NCBI GenBank assembly: GCA_910578035.1
Contig: CAJTOB010000003.1
Location: 1 to 24,550 of the forward strand
DNA length: 24,550 nucleotides
DNA from: an uncultured Muribaculaceae bacterium
Lineage (GTDB): Bacteria; Bacteroidota; Bacteroidia; Bacteroidales; Muribaculaceae
Reading direction: 5' to 3'
Shown: in pieces, positions 23,002-24,550 of the stretch
Position numbering within the stretch: the stretch's first letter is position 1
Layout: each line of letters starts with the position of its first letter
Position numbers and translations under genes: made by a program
Notes under the pieces: generated by a model
Told to the model about the DNA's origin: nothing
The model's input: the letters and a program-made list of their open reading frames with translations, nothing else
Databases searched by the model: none

Positions 23002-23098
23002 GTTTATGTTGCAGCCGGTGCGGTATGTGAGCACTGTCAAGAACATTGGATAGTGCAGAGGCGTTTCTAATGCAGAAGTTTCAATTATTTCGAAGATT

Positions 23099-24037
23099 AT
23101 GAATCAGCCTCAATTAACTGTTGCAACCGGGCGTCGCCCGCTCGATTTAAGTTTCCGTCCTGTCGATTTCGACTCTCTGCCTATAATTAATTCTTTTCTA
23201 CAGAGGGAGTGTAGCCAATCGTGCGATTATTCGATAGGCGGCATTTATATGTGGATAGATTTTTTCAATTATGAATATTGTATCGTTGCTGACACGCTGT
23301 TTATAAAAGGACTTTCAGAGGACGCTTCGAGGCGTCCTTCGTTTGCCGTGCCGATAGGTTCGTTGCCGCTCGGTGAAGCGGTAGAGTGCGTTAAATCTTA
23401 TTGTGCTCGCTATGGCGTGGCGCCTCTTTTTTCAGCAGTTCCCGATGACAAACTTGAATCTCTTGCCGCATTGGGCCGCTGTGAGGTGACTCCTCTCGAC
23501 GACTGGGCCGACTATATATACGCAGCCACAGACCTTGCCGCTCTTACCGGCAAACACTACAACAAGAAGCGCAACCATGTCAACCGTTTCATGGCCGATA
23601 ATCCGCATTGGACTCTTGAGCCCCTCGAAGGGCAGACCCTCGCCGATGCCGATGCTTTCTTTGCTGCACTCCCTGCCGATTCCGACGAGGTCATGGCCGA
23701 GTATGAGCGGCGCCAGTGCGCCGATGTGCTTCGCCATTATAGCCGGTATCCGTTTGAAGGAGCGGTTCTGCGGGGTGAAGACGGCGCCGTAGTTGCTTTT
23801 ACTGCCGCAGAAGTTATAGGCAATACATTGATTATCCATATAGAAAAGATGAATCATGATGTGGCCGGTGCCGGCGAGACAATAAATAAACTCTTTGCAG
23901 CCGAAATGCTGCGCCGTCACCCGCAGCTGAAGTATATAAACCGCGAGGACGATGCCGGCGACCCCGGTCTGCGCTACGCTAAAGAATCGTATCATCCCCT
24001 GCGCCTGCTCCACAAATTTAATGTCGCATTCCTGTGA
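23099..24037 (+). CDS. DUF2156 protein (GNAT-fold, phosphatidylglycerol lysyltransferase C-terminal-like)
   Basis: A 312-residue cytoplasmic protein without signal or membrane segment. It matches the DUF2156 family, the soluble domain found at the end of MprF-type aminoacyl-phosphatidylglycerol synthases: early SCDYSIGGIYMW (residues about 41-52), LTGKHYNKKRNHVNRF in the middle, and a C-terminal GETINKLFAAEMLRRHPQLKYINREDDAGDPGLR-like block (written here in part) with DAGDPGLRYAKESYHP. The standalone form in Bacteroidetes lacks the flippase part, so whether it aminoacylates lipid or another acceptor is unknown. It is a single gene; the 169 bases upstream hold the previous terminator but no clear TAnnTTTG box. 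Confidence 0.85.
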   Translation: MNQPQLTVATGRRPLDLSFRPVDFDSLPIINSFLQRECSQSCDYSIGGIYMWIDFFNYEYCIVADTLFIKGLSEDASRRPSFAVPIGSLPLGEAVECVKSYCARYGVAPLFSAVPDDKLESLAALGRCEVTPLDDWADYIYAATDLAALTGKHYNKKRNHVNRFMADNPHWTLEPLEGQTLADADAFFAALPADSDEVMAEYERRQCADVLRHYSRYPFEGAVLRGEDGAVVAFTAAEVIGNTLIIHIEKMNHDVAGAGETINKLFAAEMLRRHPQLKYINREDDAGDPGLRYAKESYHPLRLLHKFNVAFL

Positions 24038-24104
24038 TTTTCATCAAGGCTTCTTGTCTTTTCCGCAAATATGCGCCAATGTAGTTTTTTTCATATAAAA
24101 AGTG

Positions 24105-24112
24105 TATATTTG
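24105..24112 (+). promoter_or_regulatory. -7 box of the DUF1015 gene
   Basis: TATATTTG fits TAnnTTTG and ends 70 bases before the ATG at 24183, giving a leader of about 60 bases. A run of T residues upstream is too close to be a standard -33 element. Confidence 0.6.
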
Positions 24113-24182
24113 CGGGCGGGATAGGAAATAAGCCCGTTCGATTGTTGTACCTTAAATTTATGCACTCTATCATAGAACACCC

Positions 24183-24550
24183 ATGGCAAAAGTAAAACCT
24201 TTCAGAGGCATACGCCCTCCGCGCGAACTGGTGACCGAGGTCGCATCGCGCCCTTACGACGTTCTCAACAGTGAGGAAGCCCGCGAAGAGGCCGCCGGTA
24301 ATCCAAAGTCGCTATATCATATCATAAAGCCTGAAATCGATTTTGCTCCAGGCACCGACGAACACGCCCCCGAAGTCTACGACAAGGCGGTTGATAATTT
24401 CGCAGCGTTCCGCCGCAATGGCTGGCTTGTGCAGGACGATGACGAACATTATTATATCTATGCCCAGACTATGGACGGTCGCACACAGTTCGGTATCGTT
24501 GTGGCTGCCAATGTCGATGATTACATGGAAGGCCGCATCAAAAAGCATGA
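24183..24550 (+). CDS. DUF1015-family protein, cut by the right edge
   Basis: The first 122 codons of a protein starting MAKVKPFRGIRPP, the classic opening of DUF1015 proteins, followed by SRPYDVLNSEEAREEAAGNP with the PYDV motif and a YIYAQTMDGRTQFGIV segment. The complete family is usually around 400 residues, so about two thirds lies outside the window. In Bacteroidales DUF1015 genes often sit beside serine-biosynthesis genes (serC/serA); those would be to the right and cannot be seen. Function is unknown. Confidence 0.88.
   Translation, partial: MAKVKPFRGIRPPRELVTEVASRPYDVLNSEEAREEAAGNPKSLYHIIKPEIDFAPGTDEHAPEVYDKAVDNFAAFRRNGWLVQDDDEHYYIYAQTMDGRTQFGIVVAANVDDYMEGRIKKH

Overview
This window looks like chromosome from a gut member of the Bacteroidales, probably Muribaculaceae or a near relative. 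The evidence is the Bacteroidetes-type promoter element TAnnTTTG in front of many genes, the near absence of GGAGG ribosome-binding sites, short outer-membrane barrels of the PorT-like type, SusC-style periplasmic and surface biology, and a four-subunit 2-oxoacid:ferredoxin oxidoreductase typical of obligate anaerobes. Genus-level placement is inference.

Layout. Bases 1-139 carry a short element with imperfect terminal inverted repeats (a MITE or the end of an insertion sequence). A minus-strand block follows: lepA (EF4) translationally coupled to an EamA/DMT transporter, then an outer-membrane barrel gene whose reading frame is broken by an A8 tract at its start codon, then fur-type regulator and purA overlapping by ATGA. 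Divergent from fur is prmA, overlapping by ATGA with a second small outer-membrane barrel. Next on the plus strand is a TonB-dependent receptor with a repeat-rich, palindromic promoter region, followed by an exported DUF362 lipoprotein, then a small Spy/CpxP-like periplasmic protein.

From 13.4 kb down to 10.7 kb the minus strand holds a ferredoxin plus alpha, beta and gamma subunits of a 2-oxoacid:ferredoxin oxidoreductase (vor/kor type). A second minus-strand operon (17.66 to 13.55 kb) contains tilS, a secreted six-hairpin glycosidase with a C-terminal carbohydrate-binding-like domain, and a small protein that resembles SecB. Divergent from tilS is a small Cys-rich protein with an internal lipobox, then a lipoprotein 5'-nucleotidase, a GH3 (NagZ-like)/beta-lactamase-fold fusion, a DUF2156 protein, and the start of a DUF1015 protein cut by the right edge.

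Most genes are ordinary housekeeping or envelope functions. The items that deserve a second look are the poly-A frameshift in the barrel gene, the repeat/palindrome array controlling the TonB receptor-DUF362 pair, the Cys-rich domain with a displaced lipobox, the tilS-glycosidase-SecB-like operon, and the possible MITE at the left edge. I did not see RNA genes, CRISPR arrays, prophage or defence systems.
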